Positions 13,261 through 23,884 of a stretch of DNA of 64,000 bases are shown in pieces. The stretch is from Combretum micranthum. Its lineage: Eukaryota; Streptophyta; Magnoliopsida; Myrtales; Combretaceae. Position numbers and translations under genes: made by a program. The stretch spans positions 496,001-560,000 of the forward strand of contig JAMXBD010000389.1 of NCBI GenBank assembly GCA_024138025.1. Direction: 5' to 3'. How positions within the stretch are numbered: the first letter of the stretch is position 1; every line of letters begins with the position of its first letter. The notes beneath the pieces were generated by a model. It was not told the DNA's origin, ran no database searches, and saw nothing but the letters and a program-made list of their open reading frames with translations.

Positions 13261-13982
13261 ACGAGTGTTTGGGAAACTGTTTGAAATCTGAGTATGGAGC
13301 TGCAGATTAGTTCAAGTTGTCATATTCTTCACTCGTGTGAAACCTTTTTTCTTTAAATCACAAGCAGACAAAGGATCCCTTTCTCCACCGAGTCACAACC
13401 CGCAACGCAAAATATTGGTGTCCCCTTTCTTCGAATGGTAGCAATGGTAGATGGAGCAACTAAATATGGTTTATCAATGGTGGCTTGTGGGTCATGTAGC
13501 CATGGTTCAACGTTGATGGAGCAGCAGAGGCTTTGAGAGATGGTTGTGGGGTTATGGTGGGTCTTTGCGACGAAAGTGGATATGGCTGCCATAATTCAGT
13601 AAAGATGGGTCTTGTTCGAGTTATGGGGTGAGTTGACTTGGTTGCTGAATTTAAACGGATGTGGTTGCTCGATTTAGGTTTTCTATCATGCCACTGATGA
13701 TAAACTTGGGTGAGGGGAATTTGAGCATGGCTTCTTGGTGATGGAGATTTGTCTTTGGATTTTAGTGAAGATGATGATGGAGTTTTAGGTGTTTGGTTCT
13801 GAGTTCTGTTTAAACGGCAGACGTAGGAGTAGGTCGGTCTTAGCTATGCTTGGTGTTGATCTCTAATGCTCAGTGTCGGCATCAACGTTGTATGATGATG
13901 GAGGGTTTAGTGCTCCGACGATGGTGTGATTCATCTTGTACGATGAGATGGCGATCGAGGGCATAAAAGGAATCAAATTTAT

Positions 13983-15020
13983 TAGGGGTATGCACGGTAT
14001 AGTTCGGTTCGGTTTGCATCTCGAACCGAACCGCACCATAATTTACGGTTCGTTTTTTTTTTTAAATTCGAACCTAACTATACGGTTCGGTTCGTAATTT
14101 TTTCGAACCGAAAAAAAACGGTCCGGTACGGTTCAGTTTGCGGTTCGAACCGTTTTTTCATAAAATAAAAAATATATTCTATCGAAAAAGTTCAATTACA
14201 TATTTCTTATCACTAATGCAAATATAAACAATAATATTTAAAATTAATATTTATCAAATAAACATGTGAAACTTATAGGAAGGAAAATATTTCATCCATT
14301 ATAAAATTATAACTATAACTAATCTCATTTTTTTGAATTATCTTGAACTACAATAATATACTAGACTTTATCTTAATATAAGACATAAAATGTAATTCGT
14401 TGTATGCTTTTAACTAACATATTACCAATTATATAAATCAATAAGTAACTAAATAATAAAACTGGATTAATTAGTAAGACAAATGGAAAAGAAATATGCA
14501 GAGGTTAGAATACTAGAGGTTAAATTCTAAAATCTACCTTACTTATAGATAATATAACAATTAAAACATATTATAAAAAATCTAATTTTATTTTAATGAA
14601 TAACACATATCTAAGTAAAAAAATTTTACAACAATTAATTTTTTTAAGTTAGAATACTAGACTTTAAATTCTAAAATCTATCTTACTTATAGATAACATA
14701 ACAATTGAAACATATTATGAAAAATCTAATTTTATTCTAATGACTAACACATATCTAAGTAAAAAATTTTTAAAACAATTAATTTATTTAAAAAAATTAA
14801 TCGTTTTTAAAATTTGTGATATAGATATGTACCATTAATAAAACAATTAAGAGTAAAAATAATATATTTAATTTTTTTAATATATAAAACGGTTCGGTTC
14901 GGTTCATGGTCCCGAACCAAACCGCGAACCGTTTCAAAAAAGAACCGAAATTTCGATTCGGTCCGGTCCGGTCCGGTCCGGTTCGGTTCACGGTTCGGTT
15001 GGTTTTTTTGCCCAGCCCTA
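13983..15020. mobile_element. hAT-like non-autonomous element with GGTTCGG-rich ends
   Basis: The left end is TAGGGGTATGCA and the right end, reverse complemented, TAGGGCTGGGCA, an imperfect terminal inverted repeat of the hAT style. Both ends carry many GGTTCGGTT / AACCGAACC words, in opposite senses within each end, and the middle is extremely AT-rich. The flanking 8 bp do not match, so the boundaries or superfamily remain uncertain. No transposase is present. Confidence 0.45.
14504..14790. repeat. 144 bp direct tandem duplication
   Basis: Two copies start with GTTAGAATACTAG at 14504 and 14648 and run through ATTCTAAAATCTA and AACACATATCTAAG to 14647 and 14790. They differ by scattered substitutions. 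The duplication lies in the AT-rich core of the hAT-like element. Confidence 0.8.
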
Positions 15021-15062
15021 CTTGAAACGACCTCCAGCTGATGTCTTAAACAGACCCTTAGT

Positions 15063-16034
15063 CTAATAGCAAAAGGTGTTAGATGGCATCGGAACTTTAA
15101 ACTCTTGCAAGAGAAGCTAAATAAAAGTTAGCATTAGTAAATAGACCAAATAACACATAGGATATTCACATTTTAATAAAAAGAACACATCAAGTTTATT
15201 AGGCAATTCAATTATTACCATGCATATACACACTTATGCCATGAAAGAATCATTAGCTTATCTGATGTGAAATAAAATAATAAAACTCCACATCATATTG
15301 AATTTATGGGGTTATGCTCTCATTATATGGCCACCTAACTTAACTTGTATAATATGGGTGGCCATAGAAAGTTTTTTTCTTTGAGAATGACTTTAATAGT
15401 ACTAATTACATGAATTGACTAGTAGTGTAAAATACAGTAAAATTTCTGTGTATAAATAGTTTTTTAAAACTTATGTGGTATTTCAACCCCCTTTTTCAAA
15501 ATTTTAGATATACTTAGCTATCATTCACTCTAATTCATGATGTATTAGTATTATTGAATCCTTTTTTCTATTTTTTAGGAGGCTCTTTACCACCCAAGGC
15601 ATTACTTAAACTTGTATCTAATTTCATGACCACCACTTTAAGTCATTTTTTCAAATCAAGATTTAAGGTCAAGATCTAAGTTAAGGAAGGGATTTTGGCA
15701 TCTTCGTTGATGTCATTGCAATGGATATAATGCACATGTTGTTGAAATTGTTACCCTGACCATGGTTAAGTTCAATCATATTGGTGATGGTATTGTTTTG
15801 AAGATAAATCATCTATAATGTAGAAATGGATTTATGTTAGTCATTCCAACATCTATAAGATTGGAGGCAATAACAAGTCTGGGATATTCTCTCTCTTTCT
15901 CCCCTCCCAAAACCACCTTTTTTTGTAACACCATCCATTGAGGATGAGTCAAATAAGATCGTGGTATTACAGTGGTCCCACATGTTGTATTGCTTGCAAT
16001 CCCACTCTTTTGTATGACAAACTTTCAATAGATA
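15063..16034. other. intergenic stretch without recognisable features
   Basis: No frame here shows a protein family, and no repeat pair was seen. It ends where the truncated Ty3/gypsy body begins. Confidence 0.4.
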
Positions 16035-18481
16035 GTGTTAGCAAAGGTTGAGGAGTTGATGACTAAAGGTTTCATCAGGGAGAGCTTGAGCCCGTGTGCT
16101 GTCCCAGCCCTTCTAACACGCAAGAAGGATGGCTCTTGGCGCATGTGCGTGGACAATCCTGCGATTAATAAAATCATTGTCAGGTATCGCTTTTCTATTC
16201 CTCACTTAGATGATTTACTTGATCAGCTTAATGGTGCGAGGGAGTTTACAAAATTGGATTTGAAGAGTAGGTATCATCAAATTCAGATTCGAGTCGGTGA
16301 CGAGTAGAAGACGGCTTTTAAGACACGGGAAGGGTTATATGAATGGTAGCTTATGCCATTTGGATTATCTAATGCACTTAGTACCTTCATGAGGGTGATG
16401 AACCAAGTCTTGAGGTTGTTCATTGGTAAATATGCTGTCATTTACTTTGACGACATATTGATTTACAGTGCTAATTCAGAAGAGCATCATGAACATTTGA
16501 AGGCTGTTCTTGGTGTATTACGAAGGGAAAAGCTTTATGCAGCCATGAAGAAGTGTGTGTTTTTCACATATGAGGTACTTTTTCTTGGTTATGTAATTTC
16601 TGGTGAGGGCCTACAGGTTAACCAAGCTAAAGTGGCAGCTGTTCAGTAGTGGCCTAGGCCTGGCATGCTCACTGAGGTTAGGAGCTTCCATGGCCTTGCA
16701 TCTTTCTATAGGCGCTTCATTCCACACTTCAGCAGCATTATGGCCCCCATAACAGATTGCATGAAAGGAGGGAAGTTTATGTGGACTAAAGAAGAGGATA
16801 AGGCCCTTGAGCATATTAAAATGCGACTGACCACTGCCCCGAAATTAGTACTTCCAGATTTCCACCAACCTTTTGAGTTACACGTAAACGCATCAAAGGT
16901 AGGGATTGGTGCCGTGTTGAGCGAGAATAAACCAATTGCTTACTTCAGCAAAAAGTTATCAGGATCAAAATCTCGATACACCACTTACGATGTAGAGTTT
17001 TATGCTGTGGTGCAAGTAGTTAAGCATTGTCGACATTATCTATTCCACAAGGAGTTTGTCCTCTACACTAACCATAAGGCTTTAAAGCATTTGCACAGCC
17101 AGGATAAGGCCGTGGCTAGACATGCTTCTTGGGTAGCCTACTTATAGCGTTTTACCTTTGTTTTGAAGCATAAATCTGGTATTACCAACAGAGTCGCTGA
17201 TGCATTAAGCAGACGTCGAAGCCTTTAAACAAAATGAATGTTGAGGTACCTGGTTTTCATTCTTTTGCAGAGTTGCTTGAGACTGACCCATACTTCGCTG
17301 GGATTTTGGCGACGGTTCGAGCAGGAGTGAAGTCTGAGTATCTGCTGCATGATGGTTTTCTATTTAAGGGTAATCAAGTATGCATTCTAGATTGCAGCTT
17401 GCGTACTCTGATCATTAAGGAACTGCATGGTGAGGGACTAGGTCGAGACAGAACTTTGCAGTTGGTGCAAGCATCTTACTTTTGGCCAACCATCCGCAAA
17501 GAGGTTGAGCGTTTCGTACAGTGTTGTAGGATCTGTCAAGTGTCAAAAGGGTCGGCCACAAATGCAGGATTATATATGCCTCCTTCCAATTCCCTCACAG
17601 CCGTGGGTTGATGTCAGTATGGACTTTGCGATGGGATTACCAAGAACACAACGAGGTAATGATTCTATCTATGTAGTTGTTGATCGATTCTCTAAAATGG
17701 TTCACTTTATTCCTTGTAAGAAGACTACAGATGCCCTACGTGCGGCTTAGTTGTACTTTTGCGAGGTATACCGATTGCATGGGCTGCCTTCAAGTATTGT
17801 TTCTGATAGGGACACTAGATTTCTTAGCCACTTCTGACGAAGTCTGTGGAGAATGGTCAACACTCAGTTAAACTTCAGTAGTGCCCATGATCCGCAAACA
17901 GATGGGCAAACTGAAGCGGTGAATCGGTCATTGGGTAATATGTTGAGAAGTTTAGTGGGTGAGCATGTGAAGAGTTGGGACCAGAAATTGAGCTAAGCTG
18001 AATTCGCACACAACCATGCAATTAATCGCAGCACGGGATTCAGTCCATTTCAGGTAGTGTACTCTATTATTCCGTGGTCCACTTGATTTATTACCACTAC
18101 CAGATAAAACTAGAGTCCATGGGAAGGTGGAGGACTTTGTCCATAATCCGTAGGAGGTTCATAAATCTGTGCATGACAATTTGGAAAGAGCTGCAAGCCG
18201 ATACAAGATGGTTGCTGATAAAAAGAAACGCCATGTGGAGTTTGATGTGGGAGATTATGTTTGGGCTGTCCTTACTAAAGACAGGTTTCCTACTGGTGAA
18301 TACAATAAGCTTTTTGCTAAGAAGATTGGTCCAGTGGAAGTAATTGAGAAGATCAATCCCAATGCTTATCGATTGAAGCTACCTAGCCATATTCGAACTG
18401 CGGACGTATTCAATGTTAAACATCTCCTTCCCTATATTGGTGATGATTCAGATGAGGAAAATTCGAGGGAATTCTGTCTAT
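16035..18481 (+). pseudogene. Ty3/gypsy pol, copy 1: RT-RNase H-integrase, 5' truncated
   Basis: Domains follow the Ty3/gypsy order. RT fingers [17 protein letters not shown] are near 16120, the RT catalytic YFDD box at 16443-16454, and the thumb plus RNase H ([14 protein letters not shown], with the first catalytic Asp changed to Asn) near 16880-16925. The integrase zinc region with CRIC (17526-17537) and the core ([17 protein letters not shown]) follow at 17600-17750, and the C-terminus HIRTADVFNVKHLLPY lies near 18388-18435. Stops (for example at 16305, after DE) and frame shifts break it. Gag, protease and the start of RT are missing: homology to copy 2 begins abruptly at about 16045, matching copy 2 from about 20870. 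The 3' end runs into the shared LTR at 18493. Confidence 0.92.
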
Positions 18482-18492
18482 CCCGGGGAGGA
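18482..18492 (+). other. polypurine tract, gypsy copy 1
   Basis: CCCGGGGAGGA stands directly before the LTR start TGATGTAG, the expected place of the plus-strand primer. The same tract (CCCGGGAGGA) precedes the second LTR. Confidence 0.65.
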
Positions 18493-19077
18493 TGATGTAG
18501 TGGAAAAGATAGCAAATAATTATTTGGAAAAGTGGCATAGAATTTGACGATGGCAGTTTCATAATTTTGGAGAGTTATGGATTTTGACCGAGCGAGACCA
18601 TATTCTGAAGGGAATCGAGCCAACGAGTAAAACTCACCAGCTTTGCTCGTGATGCATGCCGATTTTCGGCCAAATTCCTTTGTTTAGGCCATCAAAATCG
18701 CGTTTTTACTTTTTTTAGTAATTTTTCTTTATGTCATATCTTTTGATAGGATACTTTTTTTATATGCCATCTATGGCATTAATCTCGTCCGTTCATTTAT
18801 TTTTACCCTTGGTATTATTTAGATATGTTTCCTTTTTTTGGTAAAAAAGCATATTATATATTCTAGGGTTACAGAAGGTGCAGATATATGTTGTTTTGAA
18901 TGAAATTTTTTGGAGAGTGTTCTCTCTATTCCAAAATTCGTCATCTTTAAGTAGATTTCGATTTTTAATACCAAGTATCTAGGTATTCTTAAAATCAATT
19001 GATATTTGCAGATCACAAGCCGGGTATTCGTGCGCAAATCAACATCTTGCGATAAATCCTATCGTACCTCCACTGCG
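18493..19077 (+). repeat. Ty3/gypsy LTR shared by copies 1 and 2
   Basis: It runs from TGATGTAGTGG to CCTCCACTGCG and is matched almost base for base by 23301-23884, which ends CCACTGCA. It serves as the 3' LTR of copy 1 and the 5' LTR of copy 2. The terminal CA is mutated to CG in this copy. The start could be 3 bases further in (TGTAGTGG). Confidence 0.88.
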
Positions 19078-19082
19078 TCTGT

Positions 19083-19094
19083 TGGTATCAGAGC
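19083..19094 (+). other. tRNA primer binding site (initiator Met type)
   Basis: TGGTATCAGAGC, the 12-base complement of the initiator tRNA-Met 3' end, lies five bases after the LTR and primes minus-strand synthesis in many plant LTR elements. Confidence 0.9.
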
Positions 19095-19115
19095 TGCGTT
19101 CGCTCTTGGAATATC

Positions 19116-20200
19116 ATGGCGCCTTGTAAACAGGTTAACCAGCGACTTATAGATGAGATTTATGAGCGTGATAACTTAGATAAGAGGATTGGAGTTATGA
19201 TCGATGAGAGGCTAGAACAGAGGATCGGATAGATGATCGATCGGCGAATGGATGTTGCAATAGCCATATCACAGAGAGGGTGGAGGCGCTTGCGATGAAT
19301 TAGAATCGAGGTAGGAACCCTAACCCTAATCCTAATCGTAACCCTAACCCTAACCCTAATCTGAGGGTAGGTGAAGATTTTGAGGAAGAAGATGATGAAA
19401 TGTCGTCTGCTGTTGAGAGCTTTTATGATGAATCACCGCGTAGGCTTGGTAGGCCACGCGTTGAGGAAGATTACAGATGCTAGGAAATGGGGATAAGGAC
19501 CGAGATTCCAGAATTTCATGGTACTCTCCAGCCTGAGGAATTTTTAGATTAGCTGGCTACGGTAGAGGAGATATTAGAGTTTAAGGGAGTTCCTGATGAT
19601 AAGCATGTGCAACTGGTGGCAACATGATTTCGTGGTAGGGCCATAGCATGGTGGTAGCAGACGAAATTGACATGCTTGAGATTGGGCAAGTCGAAGATTG
19701 AGACGTGGGAGAAGATTAAAAAGTATCTACGAGCGACCTTTTTGCCATATAATTTCCAGAGGAGCAGTTGGTGTCTCGTTACATTGGAGGACTACGGTTG
19801 CAGCTTCAGGATACTATCAATTTGTTTGACCTAGTTAATGTATCTGCTACATATCAGAGGCTTTGATTGTCGAAAGACAACAAAGGCGGTCTGGGAGTGG
19901 TGTGTATGGCAGTGGGATAATGAGTAGTGGCAGTAGTGGTGTGAATCGTTCAAGAAGTGGGGTTACAGGTAATAACACCATGGGCCGTTTCAGTAAACCT
20001 AATACTGATTGTCCTAGTACTAGTGGAATAAAGTGTTTCAAATGTGGTGAGGTTGGGTACTGACATGATGATTGTAAGAAGGAGGGGAAGAAAGCACTTT
20101 TTGCTAAGAATGAGAATGAGGATGAGGAGGATGCTGCGGATTTCTTTGAAGCAGGGGGCGATGGTGAACCAGTTTTTTATGAAGAGCATGTTGGAGAAGA
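19116..20200 (+). pseudogene. Ty3/gypsy gag, copy 2, with zinc knuckle
   Basis: Translation from the ATG at 19116 (MAPCKQVNQRLIDEIYERD) continues with stops, such as the TAG at 19228. An Asn-Pro repeat (19315-19370) and an acidic stretch come next, then a capsid-like region near 19500-19760 (IPEFHGTLQPEEFLD, then TWEKIKKYLRATFLPY). The nucleocapsid CCHC knuckle is at 20034-20075, reading CFKCGEVGY, a stop, then HDDC. Gag packages element RNA into virus-like particles. Frame changes and at least six stops make this copy non-functional. The ATG is the first after the primer site. Confidence 0.85.
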
Positions 20201-20204
20201 AGTT

Positions 20205-20600
20205 GTGACTGGTGACGACAGGGAGAATCTAGTAGTCCGGCGATCGTGCATGACTCCCACAGTAGTTGAGAAAGAGTGGCTCAAAAGCAATATTTTTCAA
20301 TCTACTTGTACCATTTTAGGTAAGGTGTGTCGATTCATGATTGACTCTAGAAGTTGTGAAAACATTGTGTCTACTGAAGTTATACAGAAGCTAAGCATTG
20401 AGTCTGAGCAACACCTGAAACCTTATAAATTGGCTTGGTTGAAAAAAGGGGGAGAGATAACAGTTTCCAAACGTGCTCTCATATCTTTTTCTATTGGTTC
20501 TAAATACAAGATGTTGTATGGTGTGATGTGGTGACAATGGACGCATGTCACTTGCTGTTAGGAAGACCCTGGAAATTTGATAGGGGGTATGTAATTCTAG
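20205..20600 (+). pseudogene. Ty3/gypsy retropepsin region, copy 2
   Basis: The frame from 20205 contains a retropepsin-like core around 20335-20350. The active-site triad reads Asp-Ser-Arg instead of Asp-Ser-Gly (FMIDSRSCENIVS). Downstream are LKPYKLAWLKKGGEITVS and FSIGSKYK, typical of this protease family. A stop after GVMW at 20532 and a frame change separate it from the following LLGRPW-like stretch (20560). The Arg substitution alone should abolish proteolysis. Retropepsin normally processes the polyprotein in the particle. Confidence 0.75.
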
Positions 20601-20601
20601 T

Positions 20602-22030
20602 ATGTTGTCCTTAGCCAAGTTCGAGGAGGAGATAAAGCAATCTGATATTGTTTTTGCTTTGTTGGGTAAGGAGGTTAGTGGAGACGTAGAGAAAACTGGA
20701 ATAGCAGTTTCAATAGTAAAGGAGTTTCGGGATGTATTTCCTGAGGATTTACCAGAGGGGTTACCGCCGCTGCGTGATATTTAGGATCATATCGATCTTG
20801 AACCTGGTGCAGCTTTGCCAAACTGACCACATTATCGAATGAGCCATGCAGAACATGGAGTTAAGGCGACAGGTTGAGGAGTTGCTGACTAAAGGTTTCA
20901 TCAGTGAGAGCTTGAGCCCGTGTGCCGTCCTAGCCCTTCTAATATCTAAGAAGGATGGCTCTTAGCACATGTGCGTGGACAGTCGTGCGATTAATAAAAT
21001 CACTGTCAGGTATCGCTTTCCTATTCCTCGCCTAGATGATTGACTTGATTAGCTTAATGGTGCGAGGGAGTTTACAAAATTGGATTTGAAGAGTAGGTAT
21101 CATCAAATTCAGATTCGAGTCGGTGACAAGTAGAAGACGGCTTTTAAGACACGGGAAGGGTTATATGAATGGCTGCTTATGCCATTTGGATTATCTAATG
21201 CACTTAGTACCTTCATGAGGGTGATGAACCAAGTCTTGAGGTTGTTCATTGGTAAATATGCTGTCATTTACTTTGACGACATATTGATTTACAGTGCTAA
21301 TTCAGAAGAGCATCATGAACATTTGAAGGCTACACTTGGTGTATTACGAAGGGAAAAGCTTTATGCAGCCATGAAGAAGTGTGTGTTTTTCACATATGAG
21401 GTACTTTTTCTTAGTCATGTAATTTCTAGTGAGGGCCTGCAGGTTGACCAAGCTAAAGTAGCAGCTGTTCAGCAATGGTCTAGGCCTGGCACGCTCACTG
21501 AGGTTAGGAGCATCCATGGCCTTGCATCTTTCTATAGGTGCTTCATTCCACACTTCAAGCAGCATTTGGCCCCCATAACAGATTGCATGAAAGGAGGGAA
21601 GTTTGTGTGGACTGAAGAATCGGATAAGGCCTTTGAGCATATTAAAATGCGACTAACCACTGCCCCGACATTAGTACTTCCAGATTTCCACCAACCTCTT
21701 GAGTTACACGTAGACACACCAAAGGTAGGGATTGGTGCCGTGTTGAGCTAGAATAGCAGACCAATTGCTTACTTCAGCGAAAAGTTATCAGGGTCAAAAT
21801 CTCAATGCACCACTTATGATGTAGAGTTTTATGCTGTGGTGAAAGTAGTTAAGCATTGGCGACATTATATTCTGACCATGAGGCTTTAAAGCATTTGCAC
21901 AGCTAGGATAAGGTCTCGGCTAGACATGCTTCTTGGGTAGCCTACTTATAGCGTTTTACCTTTGTTTTGAAGCATAAATCTGGTATTACCAACAGAGTCG
22001 CTGATGCATTAAGCAGACGTCGAAGCCTTT
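20602..22030 (+). pseudogene. Ty3/gypsy reverse transcriptase and RNase H, copy 2
   Basis: The frame near 20700-20790 (VVKEFRDVFPEDLPEGLPP-like) is the linker typical just before plant gypsy RT. RT motifs follow: KKDGS near 20950, then [20 protein letters not shown], and YFDD at 21269-21280. The thumb reaches LASFY, then RNase H ([14 protein letters not shown]) near 21710. Several in-frame stops occur (20782, 20824, 20964, 21131 and 21750). A deletion of about 27 bp near 21866 is visible against copy 1. The family role is RNA- and DNA-templated synthesis and RNA removal. Confidence 0.9.
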
Positions 22031-22037
22031 AAACAAA

Positions 22038-23300
22038 ATGAATGTTGAGGTACCTGGTTTTCATTCTTTTGCAGAGTTGCTTGAGACTGACCCATACTTC
22101 GCTGGGATTTTGGCGACAGTTCGAGCAGGAGTGAAGTCTGAGTATCTGCTGCATGATGGTTTTCTATTTAAGGGTAATCAAGTATGCATTCTAGATTACA
22201 GCTTGCGTACTCTGATCATTAAGGAACTGCATGGTGAGGGACATATAGGTCGAGACAGAACTTTGCAGTTGGTGCAGGCATCTTACTTTTGGCCAACCAT
22301 CCGCAAAGAGGTTGAGCGTTTCGTACAGTGTTGTAGAATCTGTCAAGTGTCAAAAGGGTCGGCCACAAATGCAGGATTATATATGCCCCTTCCAATTCCC
22401 TCACAGCCGTGGGTTGATGTCAGTATGGACTTTGCGATGGGATTACCAAGAACACAACGAGGTAATGATTCTATCTATGTAGTTGTTGATCGATTCTCTA
22501 AAATGGTTCACTTTATTCCTTGTAAGAAGACTACAGATGCCCTACGTGTGGCTTAGTTGTACTTTCGCGAGGTATACCGATTGCATGGGCTGCCTTCAAG
22601 TATTGTTTCTGATAGGGACACTAGATTTCTTAGCCACTTCTGGCGAAGTCTGTGAAGAATGGTCAACACTCAGTTAAACTTCAGTAGTGCCTATCATCCG
22701 CAAACAGATGGGCAAACTGAAGCGGTGAATCGGTCATTGGGTAATATGTTGAGTAGTTTAGTGGGTGAGCATGTGAAGAGTTGGGACCAGAAATTGAGCT
22801 AAGTTGAATTCGCACACAACCAGGCAATTAATCGCAGCACGGGATTCAGTCCATTTCAGGTAGTGTACTCTATTATTCCCCGTGGTCCACTTGATTTATT
22901 ACCACTACCAGATAAAACTAGAGTCCATGGGAAGGCAGAGGACTTTGTCCATAATCCGTAGGAGGATCATAAATCTGTGCATGACAATCTAAAAAGAGCT
23001 GCAGGCCGATACAAGATGGTTGCTGATAGAAAGAAACGCCATGTGGAGTTTGATGCGGGAGATTATGTTTGGGCTGTCCTTACTAAAGACAGGTTTCCTA
23101 CTGGTGAATACAATAAGCTTTTTGCTAGGAAGATTGGTCCAATGGAAGTAATTGAGAAGATCAATCCCAATGCTTATCGATTGAAGCTACCTAGCCATAT
23201 TCGAACTGCGGACGTATTCAATGTTAAACATCTCCTTCCCTATATTGGTGATGATTCAGATGAGGAAAATTCGAGGCAAATTCTGTCTATCCCGGGAGGA
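22038..23300 (+). pseudogene. Ty3/gypsy integrase, copy 2
   Basis: The 172-residue frame at 22038-22556 holds the HHCC zinc region (His pairs near IKELHGEGHIG, CRIC near 22338) and the start of the catalytic core ([17 protein letters not shown]). A stop at 22554 and frame changes interrupt the core. A second frame, 22977-23303, carries the C-terminal domain ending HIRTADVFNVKHLLPY and an acidic tail that stops at the polypurine tract. No clear chromodomain is visible. Apart from one short insertion (CATAT at 22242) it is nearly identical to copy 1. Confidence 0.9.
23291..23300 (+). other. polypurine tract, gypsy copy 2
   Basis: CCCGGGAGGA lies immediately before the LTR start TGATGTAG, as in copy 1. 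Confidence 0.65.
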
Positions 23301-23884
23301 TGATGTAGTGGAAAAGATAGCAAATAATTATATGGAAAAGTGGCATAGAATTTGACGATGGCAGTTTCATAATTTTGGAGAGTTATGGATTTTGACCTAG
23401 CGGGACCATATTCTGAAGGGAATCGAGCCAACGAGTAAAACTCACCAGCTTTGCTCGTGATGCATGCCGATTTTCGGCCAAATTCCTTTGTTTATGCCAT
23501 CAAAACCGCGTTTTTACTATTTTTAGTAATTTTTCTTTATGTCATATCTTTTGATAGGATACTTTTTTTATATGCCGTCTATGGCATTAATCTCGTCCGT
23601 TCATTTATTTTTGCCCTAGGTATTATTTAGATATGTTTCCTTTTTTGGTAAAAAAGCATATTATATATTCTAGGGTTACAAAAGATGCAGATATATGTTG
23701 TTTTGAATGAAATTTTTTGGAGAGTGTTCTCTCTATTCCAAAATTCGTCATCTTCAAGTAGATTTCGATTTTTGATGCCAAATATCTAGGTATTCTTAGA
23801 ATCAATTAATATTTGCAGATCACAAGCCGGGTATTCGTGCGCGAAACATCGTCTTGCGATAAACCCTATCGTACCTCCACTGCA
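23301..23884 (+). repeat. Ty3/gypsy 3' LTR of copy 2
   Basis: It matches 18493-19077 throughout with scattered substitutions and ends with an intact TGCA. The flank (TCACT) has no partner because the left end of the chain is truncated. Confidence 0.88.

Noticed and set aside
16611..16814. Antisense frames over the gypsy pol (also 21344-21717)
   Set aside because: Both gypsy copies show the same shadow frames opposite conserved pol coding, so they are by-products of the sense sequence.
19315..19370. Telomere-like CCCTAA repeats
   Set aside because: They lie in frame within gag and encode Asn-Pro repeats. The unit is CCCTAA, not the usual plant CCCTAAA, and LTR-element sequence continues on both sides.
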